Origin: JACDCY01 sp964350145
GTDB taxonomy: Bacteria; Gemmatimonadota; Gemmatimonadetes; Gemmatimonadales; Gemmatimonadaceae
Direction of reading: 5' to 3'
DNA length: 53,285 nt
Assembly: GCA_964350145.1 (NCBI GenBank)
Contig: CAYGJL010000026.1
Location: forward strand, 1-53,285
This document shows positions 8,649-16,272 of the stretch, piece by piece (the first letter of the stretch is position 1; each line of letters begins with the position of its first letter). The notes beneath the pieces are model-generated. The model ran no database searches and had not been told where the DNA came from. It saw only the letters and a program-made list of their open reading frames with translations. A program made the translations under genes and the position numbers.

Positions 8649-9304
8649 GCGACGGTGACTCCAACCGAAAAGCCCTTCGGTTCGCCGACAGATTCGCGTT
8701 GATTCTCGGCGGCGGTTTGATCCGCCTGCTCGCTTCTACCTGGCGGTACCGCGTGGTCAACGAGGAAGAGCTGACGAAGCTTCGCGCCGCCGGCGCGCCC
8801 TTCGTCTTCTCGATCTGGCACGGCCAGCTGCTGCCGCTGCTCTGGCACCACCGCGCCCAGGGCGTGTCGATTCTGGTGAGCGAGCACAAGGACGGCGAGC
8901 TGATCGCGCGGTTCGCGGAATCCATCGGCTACGGCACCATCCGCGGGTCGTCCTCGCGCGGCGCGGCCGGCGCGCTGCTCGGCCTGGTGCGCGCGCTGGG
9001 CGAGGGCAGGGAGGTAGGCATCACTCCCGACGGTCCGCGTGGCCCGGCTCGCAGCTACGCGCCGGGCGCCGCCGTCGCCGCCAGCAAGGCCGGCGCTCTG
9101 ATCCTGCCGCTGGCCGCGCACGCGAATCGCGCGTGGCGGCTGAGCAGCTGGGACCGGTTCATGATCCCGAAGGCGTTCGCGAGAGTGACGCTGGCATACG
9201 GCGAGCCGGTGCGGCTCCCGGACGACGCTCGCGCGGCGGCGGCGGAGACGCCGCGGCTGGAGTCCGCCATGAACGCGGCGGTCGGAGCTGCGTCGCACGG
9301 ATGA
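8645..9304 (+). CDS. DUF374 lysophospholipid acyltransferase-like protein, probable LpxJ-type lipid A late acyltransferase
   Basis: 219 residues, DUF374 family. A hydrophobic N-terminal helix (about 15-32) precedes the acyltransferase motif IWHGQLLPLLWHH (His59) and, further on, GITPDGPRGP, the second conserved block. DUF374 contains LpxJ, the non-canonical secondary lipid A acyltransferase of Campylobacter and Helicobacter. Location between lpxB and lpxK supports a role in adding an acyloxyacyl chain to lipid A; there is no HtrB/MsbB-type acyltransferase in the window. Which chain it adds, and whether it acts before Kdo, cannot be read from sequence. GTG start overlaps the lpxB stop (GTGA). 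Confidence 0.85.
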   Translation: MSDGDSNRKALRFADRFALILGGGLIRLLASTWRYRVVNEEELTKLRAAGAPFVFSIWHGQLLPLLWHHRAQGVSILVSEHKDGELIARFAESIGYGTIRGSSSRGAAGALLGLVRALGEGREVGITPDGPRGPARSYAPGAAVAASKAGALILPLAAHANRAWRLSSWDRFMIPKAFARVTLAYGEPVRLPDDARAAAAETPRLESAMNAAVGAASHG

Positions 9305-10323
9305 AGCTCGAGGATGTGTGGCGGTCAGACTCGCGCGCGGCGCGCGCCGCGCGAGCGCTGCTCGCGCCAGCGGAACGCGCGATGGCCGGCGCCGTCGCCG
9401 CGCGGAACAGGCTGTACGACCGGGGCACGCTGCGCGTGCAGGACACGCCGATCCCCGCAGTGAGCGTCGGAAATCTCACGGTCGGTGGAACTGGAAAGAC
9501 CCCCGTCTCCGCGTGGCTTGCGCAGAGACTTGTCGAGCGTGGAGCGGCGCCGGCGGTGGTGCTCCGTGGATACGGCGACGACGAGCCGCTGGTGCATGCC
9601 GTGCTGAATCCGTCCGTTCCCGTCGTGATCTCACCCGACAGGGCGAAGGGCGTGGCGGCAGCCGCCGCGCGCGGCGCGGACGTCGCGGTGCTGGACGATG
9701 CGTTTCAGCATCGGCGGGTCGCGCGGGCGGCGGACATCGTGCTCGTGGCCGCCGACGGCTGGACCATTCCGCGCCGGGGGCTGCCGTCCGGCCCGTGGCG
9801 CGAGCCGCTGGAAGCGCTGCGGCGGGCGGACCTCGCGGTGATCTCGAGCAAGGCGGCGAGCGAGGCCGAGATTCAGGCGGCGCGCGCGGCGATCGCTCAC
9901 GCCGCGCCCGACACGCCCGTCGCCGGCGTGACGCTCGAGCTCGGCGACCTGCTCCGGTTCGGCGACCCCGGAGCGCGCCTGCCGCCCGGCGGGCTGTCGG
10001 GCGCGATGGTGCTCGCCATCGCCGCCGTCGGCAATCCGAGCGCTTTTTTCGCGCAGCTGCGGCAGGCGGGCGCCGTCGTGGACGCGCGCGGCTTCCCGGA
10101 TCACCACCGGTTCACCGGCGCCGAAGCGCGCGAGCTGGCGGCCCGCGCGCCGCGGGGCGGGATGGCGGTTTGCACTCTGAAGGATGCCGTCAAGCTGGCA
10201 CCGCTGTGGCCTGCCGATGCCCCTGCCTTATGGTATGTTTCACAACCCGTTCGGGTGGGGTGGGGAGCCGGGCATTTCGAGCGGCTGATGGATGCGCTGC
10301 TGGCTCGCCGCGCCCTCCGATGA
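9301..10323 (+). CDS. lpxK: Tetraacyldisaccharide 4'-kinase LpxK
   Basis: Phosphorylates the 4' position of the lipid A disaccharide to give lipid IVA. 340 residues: membrane-associated N-terminal helix, then VSVGNLTVGGTGKTP (Walker A, about 50-65), and DDAFQHRR (about 136-143), the LpxK signature containing the catalytic Asp region. C-terminal half carries DHHRFTGAEA. Starts with ATG overlapping the previous stop by ATGA. Last gene of the lipid A run; 55 bp separate it from gdhA. Confidence 0.95.
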   Translation: MKLEDVWRSDSRAARAARALLAPAERAMAGAVAARNRLYDRGTLRVQDTPIPAVSVGNLTVGGTGKTPVSAWLAQRLVERGAAPAVVLRGYGDDEPLVHAVLNPSVPVVISPDRAKGVAAAAARGADVAVLDDAFQHRRVARAADIVLVAADGWTIPRRGLPSGPWREPLEALRRADLAVISSKAASEAEIQAARAAIAHAAPDTPVAGVTLELGDLLRFGDPGARLPPGGLSGAMVLAIAAVGNPSAFFAQLRQAGAVVDARGFPDHHRFTGAEARELAARAPRGGMAVCTLKDAVKLAPLWPADAPALWYVSQPVRVGWGAGHFERLMDALLARRALR

Positions 10324-10378
10324 CACTCACTGACAAGGAACTTTCGGCGACGCGCAACGCGCGATCGTCTTCCTGAAA

Positions 10379-11695
10379 ATGGCCATCATAGAAGACCGCC
10401 GCCTCACCCCCGCGCACGGCATACTCGGCCGGGACAAAGACCGCTTTCTTTCCGAAGAGAATCCTTTCGAGGCGATGATGTCCCGCTTCGACCGGGCGGC
10501 CGAGCTGCTCGATCTGGACCCCGGCCTGGTGAAAGTGCTGCGCCAGCCGGAGAAGCAGATCATCGTCGCGGTCCCGGTGCTGAAGGACGACGGCAGCGTG
10601 GACGTGTACACCGGCTACCGCGTGCTGTACAACACGTCGCGCGGTCCGGCCAAGGGCGGCATCAGGTTCGACACCGCCGTGACGCTCGAGGAAGTGAAGG
10701 CGCTTGCGGCGTGGATGACGTGGAAGTGCGCGGTCGTGGACATCCCGTTCGGCGGCGCGAAGGGCGGAGTCAACTGTGACCCCGAGAAGATGAGCATCGG
10801 CGAACTGGAGCGGATGACGCGCCGCTACACCGCGGGGATCATCAACACGCTTGGCCCCGATTCCGACGTGCCGGCACCCGACGTGAACACCAATGAGCGC
10901 GTGATGGCGTGGCTCATGGACACGTACTCGATGCACGTCGGTCACACGGTGACCGCCGTCGTGACCGGCAAGCCGGTGGTAATGGGCGGATCGCTCGGCA
11001 GGCGTGAGGCGACCGGTCGCGGATGCCAGATCGTGACCAAGGAAGCGCTCAACCACCTCGGTCTCTCGGTGCGCAACGCGACCGTCGCGGTGCAGGGCTT
11101 CGGCAACGTCGGATCCGTCGCCGCCGATCTGCTGTCGCAGGAGGGTTGCAGAATCGTCGCCATCGGCGACCGGCACGTCTCACTGTACAACGCGGACGGA
11201 ATCGACGTGCGGAAGGCGATCGATCACGTTCGCAAGCACGGTTCGCTGCGGGAGTTCGCGGGCGGCGACAAGATGCAGCAGAGCGATTTGCTGACGCTGG
11301 ACGTGGACGTGCTCCTGCCAGCCGCGCTGGAGAACGTCATTACGACCAAGAACGCCTCGCAAGTCCGGGCGAAAATTATCTGCGAGGGAGCCAACGGACC
11401 GACCACGGCGCCGGCCGACGCAATGCTGGACGAGAAGGGCGTGTTCGTGATTCCCGACATCCTCGCCAACGCCGGTGGCGTGACGGTCTCGTACTTCGAG
11501 TGGGTGCAGAATCGCGGCGGCTACTTCTGGACGGAAGACCTCGTGAACGACCGGCTCCGCGACATCATGTGCCGTAGCTTCGCGAACGTTCTCGACATCT
11601 CCAAGAAGCACAAGGTGAACATGCGCACTGCGTCGTATATGCTTTCGGTCGAGCGAGTCTCGACGGTGCACAAGCTGCGCGGCATCTACGCCTGA
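10379..11695 (+). CDS. gdhA: Glutamate dehydrogenase, Glu/Leu/Phe/Val family
   Basis: 438 residues, the length of hexameric NAD(P)-glutamate dehydrogenases. It interconverts glutamate and 2-oxoglutarate plus ammonia. Visible: substrate-domain block RGPAKGGIRF (about 91-100), the catalytic-lysine motif PFGGAKGGVN (about 124-133), PAPDVNTNERVMAWLMD, and the NAD-binding motif VAVQGFGNVGSVAA (about 238-251). GRREATGRG also matches. No clear ribosome site before the ATG at 10379. Coenzyme preference cannot be told by eye. Followed 9 bp later by rlmH. Confidence 0.95.
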   Translation: MAIIEDRRLTPAHGILGRDKDRFLSEENPFEAMMSRFDRAAELLDLDPGLVKVLRQPEKQIIVAVPVLKDDGSVDVYTGYRVLYNTSRGPAKGGIRFDTAVTLEEVKALAAWMTWKCAVVDIPFGGAKGGVNCDPEKMSIGELERMTRRYTAGIINTLGPDSDVPAPDVNTNERVMAWLMDTYSMHVGHTVTAVVTGKPVVMGGSLGRREATGRGCQIVTKEALNHLGLSVRNATVAVQGFGNVGSVAADLLSQEGCRIVAIGDRHVSLYNADGIDVRKAIDHVRKHGSLREFAGGDKMQQSDLLTLDVDVLLPAALENVITTKNASQVRAKIICEGANGPTTAPADAMLDEKGVFVIPDILANAGGVTVSYFEWVQNRGGYFWTEDLVNDRLRDIMCRSFANVLDISKKHKVNMRTASYMLSVERVSTVHKLRGIYA

Positions 11696-11704
11696 CCCCC
11701 GTCG

Positions 11705-12169
11705 ATGCGCGTGATTGTCGCGGTGGTGGGGAAGCCGAAAGATTCTTCCCTGGCCGGCGCGATCGCCGGGTATGAGACGCGCGCGGCGCGGTATTGGCCG
11801 CTCGAGGTGGTGGAAGTGCGCGAGGAGTCGGGCAGGGGCGCTTCGCCCGACGTGGTGAAGCAGCGTGAGGGCGACCGGCTGCGCGAGCGGATCGGCGAGC
11901 CGGCGCGGGCGGTGGTGTGCGATCCCGGCGGCCGCGCTTTCGATTCGGTCCAGTTCTCTTCGTGGCTGCAGGCCGAGCGCGAATCCGGCCGGGACTTCGC
12001 GTTCGTGATCGGCGGCGCGCACGGCTTGTCCGATGAGCTGCGGGATGGCGCGCGGATGCGGTTGTCACTCGCGCCATGGACCCTGCCGCATGAGCTCGCC
12101 CGGCTGGTGCTCGCGGAGCAACTTTACCGTGCCGGCACAATTGTGCGCGGCGAGCCTTACCACAAATGA
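11705..12169 (+). CDS. rlmH: 23S rRNA (pseudouridine1915-N3)-methyltransferase RlmH
   Basis: SPOUT-class methyltransferase that methylates pseudouridine 1915 in helix 69 of 23S rRNA. 154 residues, the normal size. Conserved parts are FVIGGAHGLSDEL (about 100-112, the SAM-binding knot), LPHELARLVLAEQLYRA and the terminal RGEPYHK, which is the signature C-terminus. Start ATG at 11705 lies 9 bp after gdhA. Confidence 0.96.
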   Translation: MRVIVAVVGKPKDSSLAGAIAGYETRAARYWPLEVVEVREESGRGASPDVVKQREGDRLRERIGEPARAVVCDPGGRAFDSVQFSSWLQAERESGRDFAFVIGGAHGLSDELRDGARMRLSLAPWTLPHELARLVLAEQLYRAGTIVRGEPYHK

Positions 12170-12184
12170 ACCAGATCCCCACAT

Positions 12185-12212
12185 GCCAAGAGCCAATAGC
12201 CAACAGCCAATA
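12185..12212 (+). repeat. Heptamer tandem array, GCCAA(G/T/C)A x4
   Basis: Four in-phase 7-bp units: gccaaga, gccaata, gccaaca, gccaata, then gc. The unit is the same as in the array before bamA at 247-281, and in the same orientation. It fills almost the whole 54-bp spacer between rlmH and the next gene, ending 11 bp before its ATG. Confidence 0.88.
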
Positions 12213-12223
12213 GCTGTCCGCAA

Positions 12224-12949
12224 ATGACCGAATGGTTCGAGAGATGGTTCGGCGAGGAATACCTCGCGCTGTATCCGCACCGCGACGAACGCGAGGCTGC
12301 AGCGGCTGTCGGGCTGGTCGAGTCCAGCCTGGGCGGGATCAAGGTGAATCGCGCCCTGGATCTGGCCTGCGGCGCGGGGAGGCACGCGCGGCTACTGAGC
12401 GAGCGATGGTGGACGACCGGGTTCGATCTGTCCGCGCCGCTGCTGGCGCGGGCGAAGGTGGCTGATCCGGACGGCTGCTACGCGCGCGGCGACATGCGGG
12501 CGCTGCCGTTCGTGGACCACGGCTTCGATCTGGTGGTGAACCTGTTCACGAGCTTCGGCTACTTTGACAACGACGCGCAGCACCTGCGCGTCCTGGCCGA
12601 GGTCGCGCGCGTCACCCGGCGCGGTGGGAAGTTCGTGCTCGACTTTCTGAATTCGGAGCACGTGCGCAGCACGCTGGTAGCAGAGGAGAGCAAAGAGGTC
12701 GGCGGGCGCTTGGTCAAAGTGCGCCGGGACATCTCCGCGGACGACAGGTTCGTGGTGAAGACCATCGCGGCGGGCGGCGACACCGGGGACCAGACTTTCC
12801 TGGAGCGCGTGCGATTGTTCGACCGGCTGGACCTGGAGACGATGCTGGAGGAGAGCGGCTTTGGCGTGGAGCAGGTGCTGGGCGACTACGCCGGCGGTGC
12901 CCATTCGGAGACTTCTCCCCGCACGATCATGTTCGCGATTCGGGAATGA
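12224..12949 (+). CDS. Class I SAM-dependent methyltransferase
   Basis: 241 residues with a Rossmann-type methyltransferase core: motif I RALDLACGAGRHARLL (about 43-58), an acidic residue at the end of strand 2 (TGFDLSAPLL), MRALPFVDHGFDLVVNLFTSFGYF as motif II/post-I region, and ARVTRRGGKFVLDFLN. It resembles small-molecule methyltransferases of the Methyltransf_11/25 type. Substrate unknown. It overlaps bshC by 4 bp (ATGA), so the two are probably translated together, but that does not identify the substrate. Confidence 0.82.
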   Translation: MTEWFERWFGEEYLALYPHRDEREAAAAVGLVESSLGGIKVNRALDLACGAGRHARLLSERWWTTGFDLSAPLLARAKVADPDGCYARGDMRALPFVDHGFDLVVNLFTSFGYFDNDAQHLRVLAEVARVTRRGGKFVLDFLNSEHVRSTLVAEESKEVGGRLVKVRRDISADDRFVVKTIAAGGDTGDQTFLERVRLFDRLDLETMLEESGFGVEQVLGDYAGGAHSETSPRTIMFAIRE

Positions 12950-14475
12950 CGCTCGAGCTCCGCTCGCGGCAGCTGAGCGCATCGCCATTGGTCGCGTTGG
13001 CAGGGCAACACGACAATCCAACAGAATGGTACGAGCCGCGCCCGGACTCCGAAGGCTGGAAGCGGCGCGTCGCGGAGACCGCCGCCGAGTTCCAGGGCGG
13101 CGCGTGGCTGCGCGCGCTGGCTCCCGCCCTCGACGCGACGGGGAGCGCTGCCGGGCGGTTGGAGCGCGTGGCACGCTCGAGCGGAGTCGTGGTCACGACG
13201 GGGCAGCAGCCCGGATTGTTCGGCGGACCGCTATACACGTGGTTCAAGGCGATGTCCGCGCTCGCGCTGGCCGACGAGCTGGAGCAGCGTACGGGAGTCG
13301 CGGCGGCACCCGTGTTTTGGGCGGCGACGGACGACTCGGATTTCGCGGAGGCGAGCGAAGCTACTGTGAGCGTTCCGGGGGGCGCCGAGGTCATCCGGAT
13401 CGTGTCCGAAGCGGACAGTGGCGTGCCGATGTCCGCCCTGCCGCTGGGCGATCTCGATGCGCAGCTCGACGCTCTCACCCGCGCGTGCGGCTCCGCGCCG
13501 AACGGCGCTGCGTTGGACGCAGTGCGCGCGGCGTACACGGCCGGCGCGACAGTAGGAGAGGCGTACGTGCGGCTCCTCCGGGCGATCCTCGAGCCGGTGG
13601 GTGTGGCCGTGCTGGACGCCTCGCACGCCGCGGTTCGCGCGGCCGGGCGTCCGTTGCTCGAGTCAGCTCTCGCGCGCGCCGCCGAGCTCGACACTGCGCT
13701 GAAGCAGCGTTCCGGGGCATTGAAGGAGGCCGGCAATCGCGCGCAGGTCGCGCACGTTGCTGGCCGGACGCTCGTGTTCACGACCGGGACCGATGGCCGG
13801 CACCGCGTACGGGTGCGCGAAGCGGAAGCGATGGTTGGCGCGGATTCGGCCGAGCTCTCGCCCAACGTGCTGCTGCGGCCGGTAATGGAGCGGGCGATCC
13901 TGCCGACTGTCGCGTACGTGGGCGGACCCGCGGAGATCGCGTACTTCGCGCAGGTCAGCGCTGTCGCGGACGAGCTCGACGCAAAGCGTCCGCTGATCGT
14001 GCCGCGTTGGGCGGGCGTGATCGTGGAGCCGCACGTGCGGAAGGTGTTGGACAGGATTAGCGCGGACGTGGACGACTTCGCGGACCCGCACGCGGTGGAG
14101 ACCCGCGTAGCGCGGGACCACCTGCCTGCCGGCATCGTCAAGGCGCTTGCGAAGGCGCGAGCACGCGTGGAATCGGCGCTCGACGAGCTGGTGAAGGCGG
14201 ACAGCTCGGCGGACGTTCTTCCGTCGGCAGTGCTCGAAGGCGCGCGGCGGCAGCTGCTGCACAAGCTCGACCGCCTGGAGCGGCGGTACGTCGCCGCGGC
14301 CAAGCGAAAGGGAAGCGATCTGCTGACCGAGGTGGCCACCGCGCGCGGCGCGCTGTACCCCGACGGACAGCCGCAGGAGCGCGCGCTGAATATGATTCCG
14401 CTATTGGCCAGATACGGCGACGAAGTGCTCACGGGAATACTCGCGAAGGCGCGGGAGCACGCGGCCTCGTTGTGA
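12946..14475 (+). CDS. bshC: Putative cysteine ligase BshC (bacillithiol biosynthesis)
   Basis: BshC is assigned to the last step of bacillithiol synthesis, adding cysteine to GlcN-malate. 509 residues, near the 540 of Bacillus. Recognisable: TTGQQPGLFGGPLYTWFKA (about 85-103) and PVFWAATDDSDFAEA (about 123-137), both hallmark segments of the family, then a C-terminal coiled coil (about 400-470). bshA and bshB are not beside it; the GT4 gene at 41276-42442 is a generic glycosyltransferase and I do not call it bshA. Its tight coupling to murJ (GTGA overlap) is structural only. Confidence 0.93.
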   Translation: MTLELRSRQLSASPLVALAGQHDNPTEWYEPRPDSEGWKRRVAETAAEFQGGAWLRALAPALDATGSAAGRLERVARSSGVVVTTGQQPGLFGGPLYTWFKAMSALALADELEQRTGVAAAPVFWAATDDSDFAEASEATVSVPGGAEVIRIVSEADSGVPMSALPLGDLDAQLDALTRACGSAPNGAALDAVRAAYTAGATVGEAYVRLLRAILEPVGVAVLDASHAAVRAAGRPLLESALARAAELDTALKQRSGALKEAGNRAQVAHVAGRTLVFTTGTDGRHRVRVREAEAMVGADSAELSPNVLLRPVMERAILPTVAYVGGPAEIAYFAQVSAVADELDAKRPLIVPRWAGVIVEPHVRKVLDRISADVDDFADPHAVETRVARDHLPAGIVKALAKARARVESALDELVKADSSADVLPSAVLEGARRQLLHKLDRLERRYVAAAKRKGSDLLTEVATARGALYPDGQPQERALNMIPLLARYGDEVLTGILAKAREHAASL

Positions 14476-16031
14476 CCGAGCGCACCGGGCGGTCCGCCTT
14501 CCTGGTCGCAGCCGGCATATTCCTGAGCCGGATCACCGGGCTCGTGCGCGAGAGCGTGTTCGCGCACTTCTTCGGCACTTCGATCTCGGGCGACGCGTTC
14601 AACGCGGCATTCAGGATCCCGAACTTGCTGCAGAACCTGTTCGGCGAGGGCGTGCTGTCGGCCTCGTTCATTCCGGAGTACGCCGGGCTCCGGGCGCGCG
14701 GGCAGCACGAGGAAGCCACGCGGCTCGCCGGCGCGGTGTTCGCGCTGCTCTCCACCGTGGCGGCGGTTCTGGTGTTACTCGGGATTCTGGCGGCGCCGCT
14801 GCTCGTGTCGGTGATCGCGGCTGGCTTCACCGGAGAGAAGCGGGAGCTGACGATCCAGCTCACGCGCATCCTGTTTCCGGGCGCCGCGTTGCTGGTGCTT
14901 TCGGCCTGGTGCCTGGGAATCATGAACTCGCACCGGCGGTTCTTTCTGCCGTACGTCGCGCCCGTCATCTGGAACGTGGCGCTGATCGCGACGCTGCTGT
15001 TGTACGGCGAGACGTCGTCCCAGCCGCAGCTCGCCGTTTACCTCGCGTGGGGATCGGTGGTTGGGAGCGCGCTGCAGTTCGGCGTGCAGCTGCCCGTGGT
15101 GATCCCGCTGATCAAGGGCACGCGGCTCGCCTTCGCGCGCGGCAGTGAGAGCGTGCAGCGGGTCGTCCGCAACTTCGTGCCCGTGTTCGTGGGCAGGGGA
15201 GTCGTCCAGATCAGCGCGTACTTCGACACGCTGATCGCGAGCCTCGTCGTGTCCGGCGCGCTGGCGGCCGTAGTGTACGCGCAGATTTTGTATCTGCTTC
15301 CCATCAGCCTGTTCGCGATGTCCGTCTCCGCGGCGGAGCTGCCGGCGATGTCGAGCATCGCCGGCGACCTGGGCGAAACTGCGGCGCACCTGCGGATGCG
15401 ACTCCGCACCGGGCTCCGCCGCATCGCGTTCTTCGTGGTGCCGTCGGCGGTTGCGTTTCTTTTTCTCGGAGATGTCATCGTCGGCGCGATCTATCAGCGG
15501 GGCGAGTTCAGCAGGGCCGATACCATCTGGGTGTGGCAGATCCTGATCGGCTCGTCCATAGGGCTGCTGGCGTTCACCCTGAGCCGGCTGTACGCCTCGA
15601 CCTTCTATGCCACGCGCGACACGCGCACGCCTGTGCGCTTCGCGATCATCCGCATCACCATAAGCGTCATACTCGGCCTGATCCTGGCGGTGTGGCTCCC
15701 GCGCGCGCTCGACATTGACCGCAGGCTGGGCGCGGTCGGACTCACGCTCGCGGGTGGAATCGCGGGGTGGGTGGAGTACGCGCTGCTCCGTCGTGGACTT
15801 GCGAAGCGCATCGGACACGTGCCCGTTGAGCTCAACCATCTGATGAAGCTGATTGCCGTCGCTGGTCTGGCCGCTGCGGCGGCAGGGTGGATGCGCGCCC
15901 TGTTCATTGGTGACACGCAGCCTCTCGTTCTCGCGGTGGCGATCATCCCCGTGTACGGCGCGATCTACCTGGGCGCTGCATGGCTGCTGGGAGTTTCAGA
16001 GCTCGCAGGCCTACTGAAGCGCGGCCAATAG
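14472..16031 (+). CDS. murJ: Lipid II flippase MurJ
   Basis: MOP-superfamily inner-membrane protein that flips lipid II for peptidoglycan synthesis. 519 residues with about 14 hydrophobic segments. The N-terminus AGIFLSRITGLVRESVFAHF with its conserved arginines, NLLQNLFGEGVLSASFIPEY (about 55-75) and the later FYATRDTRTPVRFAI are MurJ landmarks. GTG start at 14472 overlaps the bshC stop. A 241-bp repeat-filled spacer follows. Confidence 0.95.
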   Translation: MTERTGRSAFLVAAGIFLSRITGLVRESVFAHFFGTSISGDAFNAAFRIPNLLQNLFGEGVLSASFIPEYAGLRARGQHEEATRLAGAVFALLSTVAAVLVLLGILAAPLLVSVIAAGFTGEKRELTIQLTRILFPGAALLVLSAWCLGIMNSHRRFFLPYVAPVIWNVALIATLLLYGETSSQPQLAVYLAWGSVVGSALQFGVQLPVVIPLIKGTRLAFARGSESVQRVVRNFVPVFVGRGVVQISAYFDTLIASLVVSGALAAVVYAQILYLLPISLFAMSVSAAELPAMSSIAGDLGETAAHLRMRLRTGLRRIAFFVVPSAVAFLFLGDVIVGAIYQRGEFSRADTIWVWQILIGSSIGLLAFTLSRLYASTFYATRDTRTPVRFAIIRITISVILGLILAVWLPRALDIDRRLGAVGLTLAGGIAGWVEYALLRRGLAKRIGHVPVELNHLMKLIAVAGLAAAAAGWMRALFIGDTQPLVLAVAIIPVYGAIYLGAAWLLGVSELAGLLKRGQ

Positions 16032-16043
16032 GGAGTCCTCGGC

Positions 16044-16071
16044 TGCCAGCTGCCAGTTGCCAGTTGCCAGC
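16044..16071 (+). repeat. Heptamer tandem array, TGCCAG(C/T) x4
   Basis: Four in-phase units tgccagc, tgccagt, tgccagt, tgccagc, just after the murJ stop. The flank ccagctccttagga (16067-16080) recurs with one change at 29031-29044, next to another heptamer array. Confidence 0.88.
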
Positions 16072-16096
16072 TCCTTAGGACTGGGGATCGAGGAGT

Positions 16097-16230
16097 TTGC
16101 GGCCTCAGGACTAACTACAATCGACGATCGACGACTGAGTGAGGACCGAGGACCGAGAGAGAGGTATTCCGCGATCCTCCGTCCTCGATTGATCGCCGAT
16201 CCGCGATGGCCGTTAGTCCTGAGGCCGCAA
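16097..16230. repeat. 19-bp perfect inverted repeat enclosing heptamer duplications
   Basis: Left arm 16097-16115 (ttgcggcctcaggactaac) is the exact reverse complement of 16212-16230. The 96-bp interior has further 7-bp doublets: tcgacga twice (16121-16134) and gaggacc twice (16141-16154). The arm core also occurs at 53238-53249. Confidence 0.88.
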
Positions 16231-16259
16231 GGGTCCGCAATCCGCAATCCGCAATCGCC
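16219..16259 (-). repeat. Dispersed intergenic element, copy 1, with TTGCGGA x3
   Basis: Read on the minus strand: ggcga, then the heptamer ttgcgga three times (16234-16254), then cccttgcggcctcag. Copy 2 at 53216-53249 has the same two flanks around two heptamers instead of three, so the element differs by one unit. Confidence 0.85.
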
Positions 16260-16261
16260 GG

Positions 16262-16267
16262 TATAAT
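16262..16267 (+). promoter_or_regulatory. Putative -10 box for leaderless uvrC transcript
   Basis: A consensus TATAAT ends 5 nt before the GTG start of uvrC at 16273, placing the expected transcription start at the start codon. The heptamer array 16234-16254 covers the -35 position, as in front of bamA. No Shine-Dalgarno is possible on such a message. Confidence 0.5.
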
Positions 16268-16272
16268 TAGAC

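Noticed and set aside
12927..14708. 593-codon minus-strand frame across bshC and murJ start
   Set aside because: Shadow frame rich in Ser/Arg/Ala; both sense genes are solid.
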